Part shown: positions 53,909-64,000 of the stretch, one piece after another
Position numbering within the stretch: the stretch's first letter is position 1
Layout of the letters: every line of letters begins with the position of its first letter
Assembly (NCBI GenBank): GCA_914767715.1
Contig: OU612065.1
Location: 23,436,001-23,500,000 of the forward strand
DNA: 64,000 nt
DNA from: Membranipora membranacea
Taxonomy: Eukaryota > Bryozoa > Gymnolaemata > Cheilostomatida > Membraniporidae
Reading direction: 5' to 3'
Made by a program: the position numbers and the translations under genes
The notes under the pieces: model-generated
Databases searched by the model: none
What the model was told of the DNA's origin: nothing
The model's input: the letters and a program-made list of their open reading frames with translations, nothing else

Positions 53909-54502
53909 TTCCCCTACAAAACAATATTATGACTGCAGCAAAATCATGTACCATATGATAGAGATTTCTTTTAATTTTTACAGGCCCCCAAGCCTAGGAT
54001 TTCATCTCAAAGTCCACTCCTTGCAATATTTGGGATATTAAGCATATCAATAGAAAAGCTGGACAGTATGGTAGGAAGGGAACTGTATGGGGGATTTTGT
54101 TATCAAAGATGATTTCTTTAATGGATGACAAGACTAAATCACTAGGGAGCAGGGTGTTCTTATGGCCAGGTTCATAAGTTAAAATATAACAACTTCATCC
54201 ATGGGTCAACTATTAAGTTTGAAAAGACCCACTCAACCTCCTGATCACACTCACTGAGTGAGAACCTGTGCTTAATAAACCACTAATGTGTTGGCCCTGA
54301 TCTGGCTAATCAGAGCCAGCACATCACAGTACTATATGCCTTTATTTTGTTTGATACTGGAAATTGGCAAAATGAAAGCATGTAAGTCCCAGGGGCCCTG
54401 CCCATGGGTAGTGCTGGGTGTCCTTGAGGCTTGGACTGGTGTTATTTACTGACTTCACTCAGACTGACTGAACATTCCTTCTTATTATCCAAAGATTTTA
54501 CC
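53909..54502. other. Short intergenic: CFAP418 5' flank and 3' flank of the small membrane-protein gene
   Basis: No gene is seen. It should contain the CFAP418 promoter. No clear TATA or CCAAT box stands out. Confidence 0.4.
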
Positions 54503-54919
54503 CTAGCCTCCCTTTGGATCACTCAAATGGGTTCCTTTGTTTGATTTTATTTCCAGTGCCACACAAACTTTTCTTTGATTATATACATGTGAAATGTAAA
54601 CATGACGATACCAGATAGCAAATGCAACAAGAGAGAAAAATAAATATCTAATTGTGTTTTTTTGTTTTAGATGTTTGTTGATTTGTTGATATGAGAGATT
54701 TTTCCTCCAGTACCAAAACACACCAATCAGGAGCAGGCTCACATTGACACAGATATTAAAGTATATTGATTGCACTATTGTAAACGACTTATTTCCGGTT
54801 ATAATATCAGTGGTGATGGCGGGTAACACAAAACATGAGCATTGAACATGCAAAAGCTCAAAGTATGATTGAAATGCACTGTTTTCGACTGGAGCAAAAG
54901 AATTAACTGCTTGATTCAT
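54503..54919 (-). CDS. Intronless small membrane protein, tentatively TMEM243-like
   Basis: 138-aa ORF, the longest single-exon minus-strand reading frame nearby, with an ATG at 54919. Predicted hydrophobic segments lie at about residues 29-41, 54-71 (YFNICVNVSLLLIGVFWYW) and 90-108 (YLFFSLVAFAIWYRHVYIS). The pattern of a helix ending in an aromatic-rich WYWRK, a short polar loop, then a last helix ending in YxxHVY resembles the last two helices of TMEM243. The first helix is weak, and the sequence was compared only from memory. The tail KSNKGTHLSDPKGG has no counterpart I know. It could be a real single-exon gene, a retrocopy, or a chance ORF. It starts about 230 bp from the first plausible MTBP exon on the other strand. 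Confidence 0.3.
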   Translation of the reverse strand: MNQAVNSFAPVENSAFQSYFELLHVQCSCFVLPAITTDIITGNKSFTIVQSIYFNICVNVSLLLIGVFWYWRKNLSYQQINKHLKQKNTIRYLFFSLVAFAIWYRHVYISHVYNQRKVCVALEIKSNKGTHLSDPKGG

Positions 54920-55152
54920 GGTTCCATCTAACTAATGTGTCATGAACAGGGGGTAAGGATCTAAAAAAGATAGACTTTCTCACATAAAAAGAGTCAAAAT
55001 ATCTCTTTTTCTTTATATTTAGCATTACAACAATGAACAAACAATTACTAAACTTTATTTATTTTATCCATTAGTTAGCTAGTATGAGCCACTTACATTT
55101 TTTGAAATCGATGATTCATTTACGAAAATGCTTTCTAAATCATCCATCTCAG
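54920..55152. promoter_or_regulatory. Possible bidirectional promoter between the small membrane-protein gene and MTBP
   Basis: About 230 bp separate two divergent reading frames. The stretch is AT-rich without a clear TATA or CCAAT box. If both genes are real, this is a head-to-head promoter. The unplaced MTBP start codon may also lie here (an ATG in the open frame is at 55084). Confidence 0.3.
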
Positions 55153-58100
55153 AGCAGTATTTTTGATGTTTTAAAAGATCACTATGCTAGAAACATAGGC
55201 AGTTGTGAAAACATGACAATTGACATACATATTCTTGTAAGTGCAGTGATGGTGCTGGCACTTACTGGCAGGTGGCATTCTCCCTGGTGGCAGCAAGGAT
55301 TAGGAATGTATATTATATGACCCTCCCTTGTATGCTCAAAATTATCGCTCACTCAATGCATTTCTTTTATGTGTTATAGGTAAGAGAAGCTTAAACAGAG
55401 GTTGCATTGCCTACATTAGCATGCATTTCATTTTCACTGGTAAGTTTTGCACTTGATCACAACAAAACTGTGCCAGCTGTTTCATATTCTAGACTTTAAC
55501 TATGTACCCATAATATACATGTACATTGTGTTCTATGTATACTGATACTTTTGGCTCAACTCAAATGCAAAAGATTTTGTTGCCTGGGTTATTTGAAATT
55601 GAAGGCAGTTTGCGTAAATATATATTCATATCTTATTATGACTACAGGTACCCAACAGGAGGGTACAGAAGTGAAGTTATCCCAATTGATGGACACTTTG
55701 CATGAGTCTCGCTGCACAATATATAATCAAGTAAGTAGGCAGCGTGATACACGAATTCAGCCGTAAGACAAGTATCGAAATGCAGAACTAAACTAACTAA
55801 CTTATCTTTGGAAATTTGCAATATGATATGAAATCGTGACTTCTAGATAACGTTATTCCCCTTTATCAATATTGAGGAGTGCCATAGTCAAAAAGAAATT
55901 AATTACATGTTCAATTACTTTCATATGGACCGAAGCATTTTGTTTTTATTGCTTTATGGTATAATTCAATCTTGCCTTCATTATTACAGGGTGAAGCTTC
56001 ATGGGCAAGGCCGACCGACGATCATACAGTGAATTGGTAAGTTGCCCAAGACTTGAAATCCTAGGGAACATGCACTGCTTCTATATTTTCTTCAATCGAC
56101 TCCTATGTGTGTAAATCATGAAGCAGTCCGAATCAAAACCCTCCCTAATGTTTTACCACACAGCTTATAGAGGCACTTATCTTTTTTATGTGCACATTGT
56201 CCCACAGAGCACTTGGGTTCTCGAAGGACAAAGTGCTGCCATTATAATGCGGTCTAATCAGTTATGAGTAAAATCCTTGACCTTGTAGCCGGGCTCTCAT
56301 CACGAAGTCTTCCATAATGAGACTAGAATTTAAAATATTGAGATTACTTACTGCCATAAACGTACAAATACTTTTACGTTTATGCCTCCCTCCTGCAAAA
56401 CAGCACAAGGAGCTGGCAGGGTGTGGTAACATATATATTGTTGCTTTCAAGGTGCCCTGCAGAAGATGTACACAATGCACTGGATTTATTGGGTCTACGA
56501 GAGACCAATATGACTGTAGTATGTTGCCTTCAGTCCTCCGCTTCCCTGGGGTGAGTTTGTACTACACTAGTAATTTACCACATAGAGCCATAAGCCTCTC
56601 GATCAATTCATGCTGCCGTAGGCAGCTACTTAGTCCCAGATGCATGGAAAATCACTTGACAGAAGTAGATATGGGATAAGCTATACCCTATACTCTGCCC
56701 TAACCAGTCTCTCGGAATACACACGAGTTATCTTCCTAATCTACAGCATAGTGCCACTCCCATGTTGTGTACGTCCATTTGTTCACATCACACTACCATA
56801 GAAGTGTCAAGTATTTGCAGCAGGCTTGAAATAGCAAAGTTTGGCTAGCTAAAATTTACTCAACCGCATTGCTTTATATACTCCCACTTTAGCTAGCGAA
56901 AACTAATGCTAAGTAACACTAAGTCACCCTCTATTAGTGTAACCAAAATCTAGGTTAAATTGAATTCTGTAGAATATGACAATGATGAAATATTTACAGC
57001 GGTATCGATGAGTTGTTGGGCTCTTTGCTGCGTGCCTCTTACTGTCACAATGCTAGAGTGATTATAATCAGTAACTCTACTGATAGGACATGGTTACATG
57101 ATTACGTACCTGTATCTGTGGTACCTGAAGTTTCCGATATCAAACCACTGCTGTGGAGAGGTGATCTCTGGCTGGTAAGTGCAACGCTTGACTCGTGGTT
57201 TCTAGCTGACGACCTATGTGTTGTGCAGTGGTATGTGCACCACTGTGTAATGTATCATTTATACTTTCAGTAGAAAGAATAAGTTTGATCCAGTTTCCCT
57301 GCATTGAGGATCGCTCCCTTGTGAGCTGATGGTAGCTTACCGGTGGGATATGGACGACTCCTGATGCAGTAAAATTGGATCTAGTGTGTCAAAAATATAA
57401 TTGGTAGCTTATGGTTTGTTTTAATGAGCAGTTCTTTATGGCGATATGCCTTTGCTGCCTTTTAGCTGTATCGGTGAGAAGACATTCATATTGCAATATA
57501 TTGACATTTTTATTACAGGATGATCTAAGGTGTTGTGGTGCTGAGTTATACCAAAAAAATGAAGATTCCAGTATGCAGGTTCGTTGATAAACATTTCATA
57601 ATAATGTATAATATACACTTTATTGCTATTTAGTGCCCCTGTCAGGGCCAATGAGAATATGATTACATTGAGATCAACTCATCTATTTAGTGCACCCTTG
57701 TACAAGGTGAGGGCGGGCGAGCTAGGGTAATGTATGAAGAGCTCACCTCCATTTGCAGCAATGTAGTGACTGGGATTCCAACCTGCAACTCTCAGATTGA
57801 GAAGCTAACCTAACCACCCGGCCACCCATAAATTTTCACAATTATCCATTGTCTTGATAATATCTGCCTCAGTTTCAAGATAAAATAAGCCTCACATGAT
57901 GGGTTGTTGATTTGATATTAAACTATATTGCCATTTCAGAGATCTGATTTTCATGGCTGTTCATATATGGAGCTGGTCACAAGCGTCAAAGCATCATCTG
58001 TTCATGCTTGTATGTTAGGAGACTCGTTTGAAGTGAAGCTGCTTCCTATTGGTGATACCTCTCTCAGTATCACATCTGATCAGGTATGTGATGTTGTTGA

Positions 58101-61100
58101 GAACACAAGGACTGGTATTAACATTTCAAATCTATCTCATGTTGCAACCGGAAACTTTGGAACCAACTGCCGGTAGTCTTATTTTGTATTACGATTCATT
58201 AAAGAAACACGATTCAGAATTATTTATATACATCATTCAGTTTTAGACATTATAATGCTGTTTTTACTTCTAGTCATGCGTAAATGCTAGGCAGTGTTAT
58301 GTACCAATGCCTGTTCTACTGCCTCAGAAAAACTATCTCATCATCCATCGGTTTCAAACACATGCCAAAAATTCAGTTTTTAATATGAAAGGGAGGTGAA
58401 TGCTACTATCTATATACATGCATTCAAAATATGTTTAATTTTTCTATTGAAGGACACCGCTCACATTGTGAGGACAGTCTCATGTGAGACACTAGACGAT
58501 GATGATGATGATGAGAGGTTTATGCAGAAACATAATATAGGAACTGCTGACAGCTGGATGACTTATGTGCTGCAGGATAAGCTCATTAGACCAAGTAAAT
58601 TTATCTAGTAATGTAATTTGAACATGAAATGTATGATCGGGTGAGATACTTAGGTGTGGTGTTTGTGACGATAGAAATGACAACTTCTAAAATGGTGGAG
58701 AAGCGTTAACCTCTTTTGCCCTCTACACATATTTTTTATGCCTACTTATATTGGAAGTTGGTCAGGGTTGGGCACTCTTTGGTCGTTAGACTTCCAACGA
58801 TAATTTTGCCTTTCCGCTTCTACCCTGATCATTCGAGGAAATCACTCAAAAAACGTAGTGTTGTCAGATCGTTGAACTAAGTACTTTCCTTTAGTCACTT
58901 TCGGTAAAAGATACAGACCAATGTTAAAATTAAAAATCCTGTATCACAATAAGAGAATAACAGTACATCTAACTCTAATGGCAACTGTGATTTTTCTTAC
59001 AGACTATAAGCATCCAGGACCTGCTAAGTATGAGTATTATATGCTGAGTGGAGGGGATGGTCATGTGATGATGTATCAGATACAGCTAGAAAAATTGTCT
59101 GAACATCTCGTCACCAGAGAATTCTTCAATCCCGCACCAGACAGGTCAGTAAGCGCCTAGACCAAGTATGATCCATTTGCCTGCATTTGGGGTTGCTCCC
59201 CCTCCACTTGTCACACCGGCATGACCAGTGGAGGGGGAACAACTTCGAATGCAGGCAAACTGGATCAAACTTGTTCTCATAAGCGCCAACATGAATAGTA
59301 GGGTGGTATGATCGCAGATTGAGAGATGAAGGCATTGCACAGTTAGTCATTTATAAGATCAAAGTTTCAGCAACTAACATTTAGGGAGTGCATACAACTC
59401 GAGTTGCCTGCCTTGATAACCTTGGTTGTTAGCTTGTCAAGACAGGCTAAACTCAGACTAGTATTAATGTGCATGTATGTGCACCTCCCTCGCTTGAAAC
59501 GATAACCCGAAAAAAGGCAACTCCGAATAGTTAAAGTATGAGGCAAAACTCCCTGGGGAGCCTAGTTGGCTGGTTTTTATTTTACAGCTCTCTCCTTTTT
59601 CTGTTCCTAAAGACCAATAATGGTAATGTTCAAATACTTTGTTTAAAATGCTCTGGTCAAAATAAAGCTACATTCATACAGTGTTTGTTTCTGTGTTCTA
59701 TATTATTGTGTTCAGATTTGATAAAACGAATCAATTACTGTTCTTCAGGTTATTTGATGAAAGCACAGAGTCAATATACAACAGTATTTGCACTGACCCA
59801 TTTCCAGATGAAGATCTACCTCGCCATATTCAGTCACTAAAAATTAAGATTGATTCATTTAAACATGATGGTAAGTCATTAAAGACTACCCAAAGACCAT
59901 TGCATGTTATAATCAGGCAGTTCCTTATGATAAAGTTTTGTCAGATTTGCATGGTAAGAAAATTCAATGGTCTTCTAGGCATGAATTATTGATATTGGAA
60001 AAAGTGCCTCCCATAAGGGAATGTAACTCCCGTTCCCTGCATTATGTTGTCACAGTCAAAATTTTATCACAAGTAACTGCCTGACTATAACATGCAATGG
60101 TCTTTGGGTAGTCTTTAATGGTGCGGTGTGCTCACAATAAAAAAGATTTTTGTATTTGATAGCAAGTTTAACATTTCGCTGGTCAATCATGTTACTGTGT
60201 ATTTGCAACGAGGGGGTATGAGAAGTATCATTTTCTTCATTTACTGGCATTACCAGACATGTAAGAACTTCAGAGGTCCTTGAATGATTATATGTCCAGT
60301 GTTATGTTTGTACCAAGTAAAAAGTTATATAAAAAAATTCGCACATCAAACATGGATGGTTGTTGTAAATTCTGAAAATAGGTTATATTGACTAAATAGA
60401 TATAATCTGTGTGTATTTTACTAATTATGCTTTATGATATTTTTCTCAGTACAGACATCTGTCACTGAGCTGCTCACAAAACCAGATCATTGGCGTGAGA
60501 GGCGAGTATTAGAAGATCTCACTAACAGGAGAAATGAAGTGGCCAGGAAGAGAGATAAAAAGAATGGTGTCGACACTGAAACTGCGCAGGAAGGTACAGT
60601 GGCTGCTGCATGTACAATCTTTGACTGCCTATACAAATTCTCGTACCCATTTATATGAATTTATGGATCAATGACAAAATACACAGCCTGGCTATATGTG
60701 GAGATTTGCCATCATCATAAAACTTTGTGTCAGGATCTGGATAAACCTAAAAATCTGGTATCTGTAACGTTATGCATCGATTGACGTCCCAGTAACAACC
60801 TTCAAAAACTCAGGCAAGCTGCGTGACAAAAATTTACAATGGTCAGCTTTATTACGATTCTGAACTTGTGGCCCAATCAAAGAAATATAGTCCAGCAAAC
60901 ATACATAAATAGTCATACGCTTGTTCAGGGTCTGATATGTTCCCCTCATCTATAAAATATATATTAGTGCACGTAGCCAATTGTTCTTACTGGAAATTCC
61001 TGAGGTTTTCATTTCTTAGCAACTCCTCTTAGTTTCCTCTTGAGCACAAATGACCTCCTATATTACTATGAGAGGGAGTTCATTACTCATGATGAAGGAA

Positions 61101-63796
61101 ATTGAAAAAGTTGTCTTCTCCTTGGCATGATCTGGGGATGACAACATATTGCTGCAATTTGTATCGTTTGTGATGTTCTTGTACTATCAGTTCTCCTTAA
61201 ATCACTGGTGCAAGTTATCCAAGTTTTCACAATATTATTGTAGCTTGCTGCAAGTCCCTGGATACTATATGTAGCTATTTTGATGAGTCTGGTATTCCAA
61301 AAGACTCAAAGTACTGGTTACCCTCAGGAAACAGAGAGTGCTCAGAAGTATTGACCACTGATTGGCCAAATGTTTATACCGTATATGGACCCGGAATAAG
61401 GTAATCACTATTGAATGTGGCGATTCAAGCATAGCATAATTTCTGAAACTGTGATAAATTGTCCGCGTTTATCTGTTTATGTTATAATGGACGGAAATTG
61501 AGCGTTTGTATTTTCTCTTTTGAGACCCTTGCAATTGAAGTCAGTCAATGTTGACAGTGCAATTGACCTAAGAGTCCTTTTCTGGTTAAACCAATGAAAG
61601 AACTTTGAAAATTGGACGACAGCCATTGTTGAAAACAGCTAGATATATCATGTAATAACTCCATCGTATTCATCCTTTGACTCAAGACTTCGTCTGACTA
61701 AGATGTGTGACTTTATGAATACAGCTATCATCACAAAGACGATCCTAACTTGGACCACAGACTGATCATGTACAGAGATAGAGGATTCCCTGAGACTGCA
61801 TCACTCTTTTCCTCAGATGTTATACATAAAGTAGTCAAGAAATCCAAACCAAAAACACCACAAAAGAATATCCGTAAAACTCCTCGGAAATCAGCCAAAG
61901 TTACTACTGTGAGGAAATCACCACGAGGCAAAGCTCCGTTAAATCACAGGTAAGATTTCACCATCAAATTACGTTTTAGTCAGTCATTTCATCTGAGGTC
62001 ATGGCAATAAATTTGTACGAAAAAATCTTTTGGACCATTGACTTTTGGTAGTCAAGTAGTAAAAAAATGATCGCAGTAATAGCAAAGTGCCTGACTGTTT
62101 CAGTGAGACTTTCTGACTCACTTGTAACAAGATTATGTGCAATTCATGCATGTCACCAATTTTTTTTTCAAGTCTCAAAGCTGCTGCAGCAGGGGGTAAT
62201 GGCAGTTCTCCTCCAATAGTTGATACAAAGAAAGTAGGAGCTCAGTTGCCTCCCCTTGCGGCAACCAACATAACGGCTCCCAGCAGCAGGGCATCAAGTG
62301 TAACGAGCGAAACTAGCCAAACAGATATCCGACCCTCTGCAGGTGCAAGTAAGGCTGAGAGGAACCAGAAAAACTTAATGGTTAGTATTCAGGGTCATTA
62401 TGTGTGTAATGTATTATGTGTAGTAAGTGTATTATAGTGTATTATATACTGTAAAGCCTTTTAATAAAGTCCTCAGTGAATATGACTTATAAAATGATAC
62501 ATTTAGACGCTGCTTATATCTGAATCATGCTTTCCTATTTGTTAGCCATAGGTATTGACCTGTAAGTTTAAAAATTGATCACAGAGGCTCTTATGTGTGG
62601 TGACTTGTAAATGTAAAAAGTATTTTTGAAAACTCAGCAATTCACTTGTTTGTATGGTGACTTTTGATGTGAGGTTTAAGTGAGGTTTTATGATAGTGTA
62701 TGATGTGTTTGGTGTAAAATGAGTAATATGTGTATACCATCAGAGTGTTTATAAAAGAGACATGATGATTATTAGATGTTACATCGAGAAAATTACAAAT
62801 TTCCAAAATTAAATCACTCATAGTCCTAGCCCTGCCAAGTTACTATACTGTACTGACTCAACAACTTGTGTACTATATACTGTATATCACTGCTTGTCTT
62901 GTGTAGAAAGTAAGAAAGGCTGTGAAGAGAGCACTCTATCATCATGGTATAACTCAGGAGAATGCTCAGTATAAAGATTACAGCGCTGAATTATTTGAGT
63001 TGGCTATGGTTGGAATTAAGGTAATGTTATTTCTGAACACTATAACTATATGAATAACCTAAAAGTTCCTCTCGTGAGCACAAAGTTGTAATGTTACAGC
63101 TGCCGCTGCAGAAGGAATTTGTATGGTAAAGACACTTTCAAGTTTTTTGACCATCCAATCTGGCATTGTTTTCCATGCAGTATTCCTATAGAACATTTTT
63201 TTTTTGTATTTGCGAATCAGTTTCTCTTTTCTGATTCTAATTTTGGCGCATGAATTATGTTTGAAGTTTCTTTTCTTGTTTTGTAAATTTCAAAGCAGTG
63301 AGTCACCTCATCCATATATGAAACAGGCCAGAATCATAAATACAGGTCAACTGCATGGTATTAACTTGAGCCAATTTAAAAAAAAAATAATTGAATAAGA
63401 CCTCAATTTTACCTGAATGGTGAGAATGAGTGTTCAAGCTACTAAAATTCAAAACAAGCGCTGTGGAATCAATAAACATTAAAAGACTGGACACGCTTCG
63501 TCTAAAATGTTGCCATGGCTATGAACAGTAATAAACCTGATACCATAGACTTATTAATTATTAAGCCTTTTGTTGATCCATATAAACCAGACAGAGTAAC
63601 TCGATTAGCGACTTTATGCCCAACTCTTCTGATTGGTGGGATATTTTTGTTATTGTAGAAGCTGAAGACATCAGAACATCTAGAGAAGAGGATGAAGGAA
63701 ATAGCCGAGGTGTACGTGACACCTGCCATCATGGCTGTGGATATGAGAAAGAAACAAGAGACCAAATCATCCAGGCTATCTCAGAAAACAAAGTAA
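55153..63796 (+). CDS. mtbp: MTBP (MDM2-binding protein), replication-origin firing factor; start uncertain
   Basis: Partner of Treslin/TICRR in CDK-controlled origin firing, acting in the nucleus; also named for MDM2 binding. Exons: 55153-55240 (weak), 55380-55439, 55648-55730, 55991-56037, 56452-56550, 57000-57174, 57519-57578, 57940-58083, 58274-58395 (phase unresolved), 58453-58594, 59003-59144, 59749-59870, 60450-60593, 61244-61400, 61725-61949, 62173-62380, 62907-63020, 63659-63796. Recognised matches to human MTBP are VSDIKPLLWRGDLW, KPDHWRERRVLEDL, SYHHKDDPNLDHR and the C-terminal YHHGITQENAQYKDYSAELFELA...KTSEHLEKRMKE, the Sld7-like C-terminal domain. A basic KTPQKNIRKTPRKSAK stretch precedes a Ser/Ala linker. 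About 750 aa are placed (human 904), so N-terminal residues are missing or in an unseen exon. The splice between 58395 and 58453 does not keep frame as drawn. Stop at 63794. Confidence 0.87.
56826..56955. repeat. Dispersed repeat family C, copy 4
   Basis: GAAATAGC, GGCTAGCTAAAATTTACTCA, ATACTCCCACTTTAGCTAGC and AAGTAACACTAAGTCACC follow in the same order as in copy 1. It lies in an MTBP intron. Confidence 0.6.
57690..57832 (-). mobile_element. tRNA-derived SINE head, minus orientation, in an MTBP intron
   Basis: The minus strand reads GGCCGGGTGGTTAGGTTAGC (box A region, about 57832-57803). About 40 bp later it reads GGTTGGAATCC (box B, 57783-57773). The stretch between has a TCTCA/TGAGA stem where the anticodon arm would be. 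The layout is that of a Leu/Ser-type tRNA-derived SINE. The downstream body is not delimited. Confidence 0.75.
59163..59273. repeat. Foldback element with about 51-bp arms
   Basis: The arms 59163-59213 and 59222-59273 are reverse complements with about 7 differences and an 8-nt loop (CACCGGCA). It starts 18 bp after an MTBP splice donor. A half-copy of the arm sequence (TTTGATCCAGTTT.CCTGCATT) occurs at about 57285-57307, so this is a family. Confidence 0.85.
59877..60120. mobile_element. MITE-like element, 244 bp with about 62-bp terminal inverted repeats
   Basis: The left arm 59877-59939 (CATTAAAGACTACCCAAAGA...) and the right arm 60058-60120 are reverse complements with about 4 mismatches. 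The interior of about 118 bp has a small hairpin (GGGAATGTAACTCCCGTTCCC). It begins 6 bp after the exon/intron border at 59870. No clear target duplication is seen. Confidence 0.85.
60687..60984. repeat. Dispersed repeat family B, copy 2
   Basis: Counterpart of 16603-16882, with all six shared blocks in the same order. It lies in an MTBP intron. Confidence 0.75.
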
Positions 63797-64000
63797 CATT
63801 GTCTCACTGTCAATTTGACTCCATGCTATTGGGTTGGTAGATAAATTCTGCCTGTAAACAGCAGCTGAGGATATTATTGTAGGTCTAAACCTGCGGTCCG
63901 ATTTCTGTGAACCTTCTTGGAATACATTGATTTTCTTTCCTTAGTTCAACTACCTCAATTAAGAGACTTGCATGGAGTTTGTTTCACTGTAACATCTGAC
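63797..64000. other. MTBP 3' flank to the window end
   Basis: No poly(A) signal is seen in the remaining 200 bp. An acceptor-like TTTCTTTCCTTAG ends at about 63944 and is followed by a reading frame open to the end (QLPQLRDLHGVCFTV...). It could be an exon of another gene or an alternative MTBP exon, but it cannot be judged from so little sequence. Confidence 0.25.

Noticed and set aside
56317-56679. 120-aa plus-strand ORF with a Cys-rich middle
   Set aside because: It overlaps the MTBP exon 56452-56550 in a different frame. The MTBP frame has matching splice phases, so this ORF is a shadow.
1-64000. CRISPR arrays, operons, riboswitches, attachment sites
   Set aside because: The window is eukaryotic with spliced genes. 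No regularly spaced repeats or bacterial signals were seen.

Overview
This is animal (metazoan) nuclear DNA. It is AT-rich, the genes are split by GT-AG introns of about 0.1 to 2.5 kb, and it carries an Iroquois TALE-homeobox gene with an IRO box plus a ciliary gene (CFAP418). No bacterial or organelle features are visible. The compact introns, tRNA-derived SINEs and hAT-type MITEs suggest an invertebrate. The phylum cannot be fixed from the sequence alone. I assembled the gene models by hand, joining exons at GT/AG sites and checking that reading-frame phase carries across each junction.

Layout, left to right. 234-10368 (+): a complete 15-exon RhoGEF of about 575 aa with one DH-PH module, closest to p63RhoGEF (ARHGEF25) and the second GEF unit of Trio/Kalirin. 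12541-20169 (+): an 11-exon, 503-aa spinster-like major facilitator transporter. 20170-35240: about 15 kb without a recognisable gene. 35241-41897 (+): a complete 7-exon, 467-aa Irx gene. 41898-50497: about 8.6 kb without a gene. 50498-53908 (-): a complete 6-exon, 192-aa CFAP418. 54503-54919 (-): an intronless 138-aa membrane protein, tentatively TMEM243-like. About 55153-63796 (+): MTBP, complete at the C-terminus, with an uncertain first exon and one unresolved splice.

The genes do not form a pathway. They cover signalling (RhoGEF), transport (spinster-like MFS), patterning (Irx), cilium or photoreceptor biology (CFAP418) and replication-origin firing (MTBP). The Irx gene sits between two long gene-free stretches, the usual setting of a developmental gene with distant enhancers. 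The best self-contained discoveries are mobile or foldback elements: a 299-bp hAT-type MITE with a perfect 8-bp target duplication, an 88-bp near-perfect palindrome flanked by 12-bp direct repeats, several hairpin or foldback elements (one starting 6 bp after a splice donor), two tRNA-derived SINE heads, a LINE remnant, and three dispersed repeat families with more than one copy in the window. I did not find a convincing new multi-gene system.
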